Positions 63,892 to 64,000 of a stretch of 64,000 bases of DNA are shown here, piece by piece. The notes below the pieces were generated by a model, which did not search any database, was not told the DNA's origin, and was given only the letters and a program-made list of their open reading frames with translations. Origin of the DNA: DASQHW01 sp038209365 (GTDB taxonomy: Bacteria > Actinomycetota > Acidimicrobiia > IMCC26256 > PALSA-610); the NCBI GenBank assembly GCA_038209365.1, contig JBBQXS010000018.1:21590-85589 (forward strand), given 5' to 3'. How positions within the stretch are numbered: the first letter of the stretch is position 1; every line of letters begins with the position of its first letter. The position numbers and the translations under genes were made by a program.

Positions 63892-64000
63892 CGCCGGATC
63901 TCTCCTTCGAGCTCGGTGAGCGGTGCGTCGCGGTGGGCCCGGACGATCGTCGACTGACTGGCCGTGCCGAGCAGTGTGCCGTCTTCGGCCCAGAGATGCA
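63888..64000 (-). CDS. Acyl-CoA thioesterase II (TesB)-like protein, C-terminal end only
   Basis: The reading frame enters from the window edge and ends at a TGA overlapping the LLM start. The visible 37 residues read HLWAEDGTLLGTASQSTIVR, then AHRDAPLTELEGEIRR. The first part matches the end of the second hotdog domain of TesB-like acyl-CoA thioesterases. The N-terminal part is outside the window, so the assignment is tentative. It is co-translated with the F420-type oxidoreductase. Confidence 0.6.
   Translation of the reverse strand, partial: HLWAEDGTLLGTASQSTIVRAHRDAPLTELEGEIRR

Overview
The window reads as one contiguous stretch of a high-GC actinobacterial chromosome. Three lines of evidence point that way. 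(1) Three proteins of the mycothiol-dependent maleylpyruvate isomerase (MDMPI) fold and several F420-type oxidoreductases are present. (2) There is a full-length Lhr helicase and a near-complete menaquinone gene set. (3) Starts are often GTG or TTG, and neighbouring genes are tightly coupled by ATGA or GTGA overlaps. Protein content fits an environmental, Acidimicrobiia-like actinomycete, but the genus is inference. No tRNA, rRNA, CRISPR array, prophage or intact insertion sequence was seen.

Layout. 1-2.9 kb: branched-chain amino-acid genes ilvB (3' part), ilvN and ilvC, with a small PH-like protein between. 2.9-6.5 kb (minus): MDMPI protein, P-loop kinase, acyl-CoA dehydrogenase and SDR, with an abnormal poly-G/poly-C block before the dehydrogenase. 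6.6-8.1 kb: an ECF sigma factor overlapping an anti-sigma-like/MDMPI fusion. 8.2-16.2 kb: Lhr helicase, a nucleotidyltransferase and an M1 aminopeptidase. 16.3-22.1 kb (minus): two tandem amidases, an AtuA/DUF1446 protein with its small C-terminal domain as a separate gene, and a D-threonine-aldolase-like PLP enzyme.

23.2-32.7 kb is the centre of interest. menE, menB, menA, menH, menD, an isochorismate synthase (menF) and menG/ubiE lie together, with a GT-C membrane protein embedded. menC is not in the window. menG and menF follow a MerR-family regulator in one overlapping minus-strand unit. A near-identical palindromic element (21 of 22 bases) lies both directly upstream of merR and in the divergent menE/menB promoter region. 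This suggests a MerR-controlled menaquinone regulon.

32.7-41.6 kb: fatty-acid-type genes (two enoyl-CoA hydratases, MFS, acyl-CoA dehydrogenase), a LolCDE/MacB-like ABC operon with a lipoprotein, and a UbiB/ABC1 kinase. 41.7-50.8 kb: cell-envelope functions, including a secreted glucosaminidase, a GT2 glycosyltransferase overlapping a haem-oxygenase-like diiron protein, and three GT-C-type membrane proteins. One of these is interrupted by an in-frame TGA. Gene remnants lie at 43.1 kb (TIM barrel) and 51.4 kb (transposase). 52.2-64 kb: a UbiA prenyltransferase, acyl-CoA ligase, Nudix protein, 1-Cys peroxiredoxin, MFS exporter, two TetR modules each with its own palindromic operator, an SRAP protein, a fatty-acid desaturase, an F420-dependent oxidoreductase and the 3' end of a TesB-like thioesterase.
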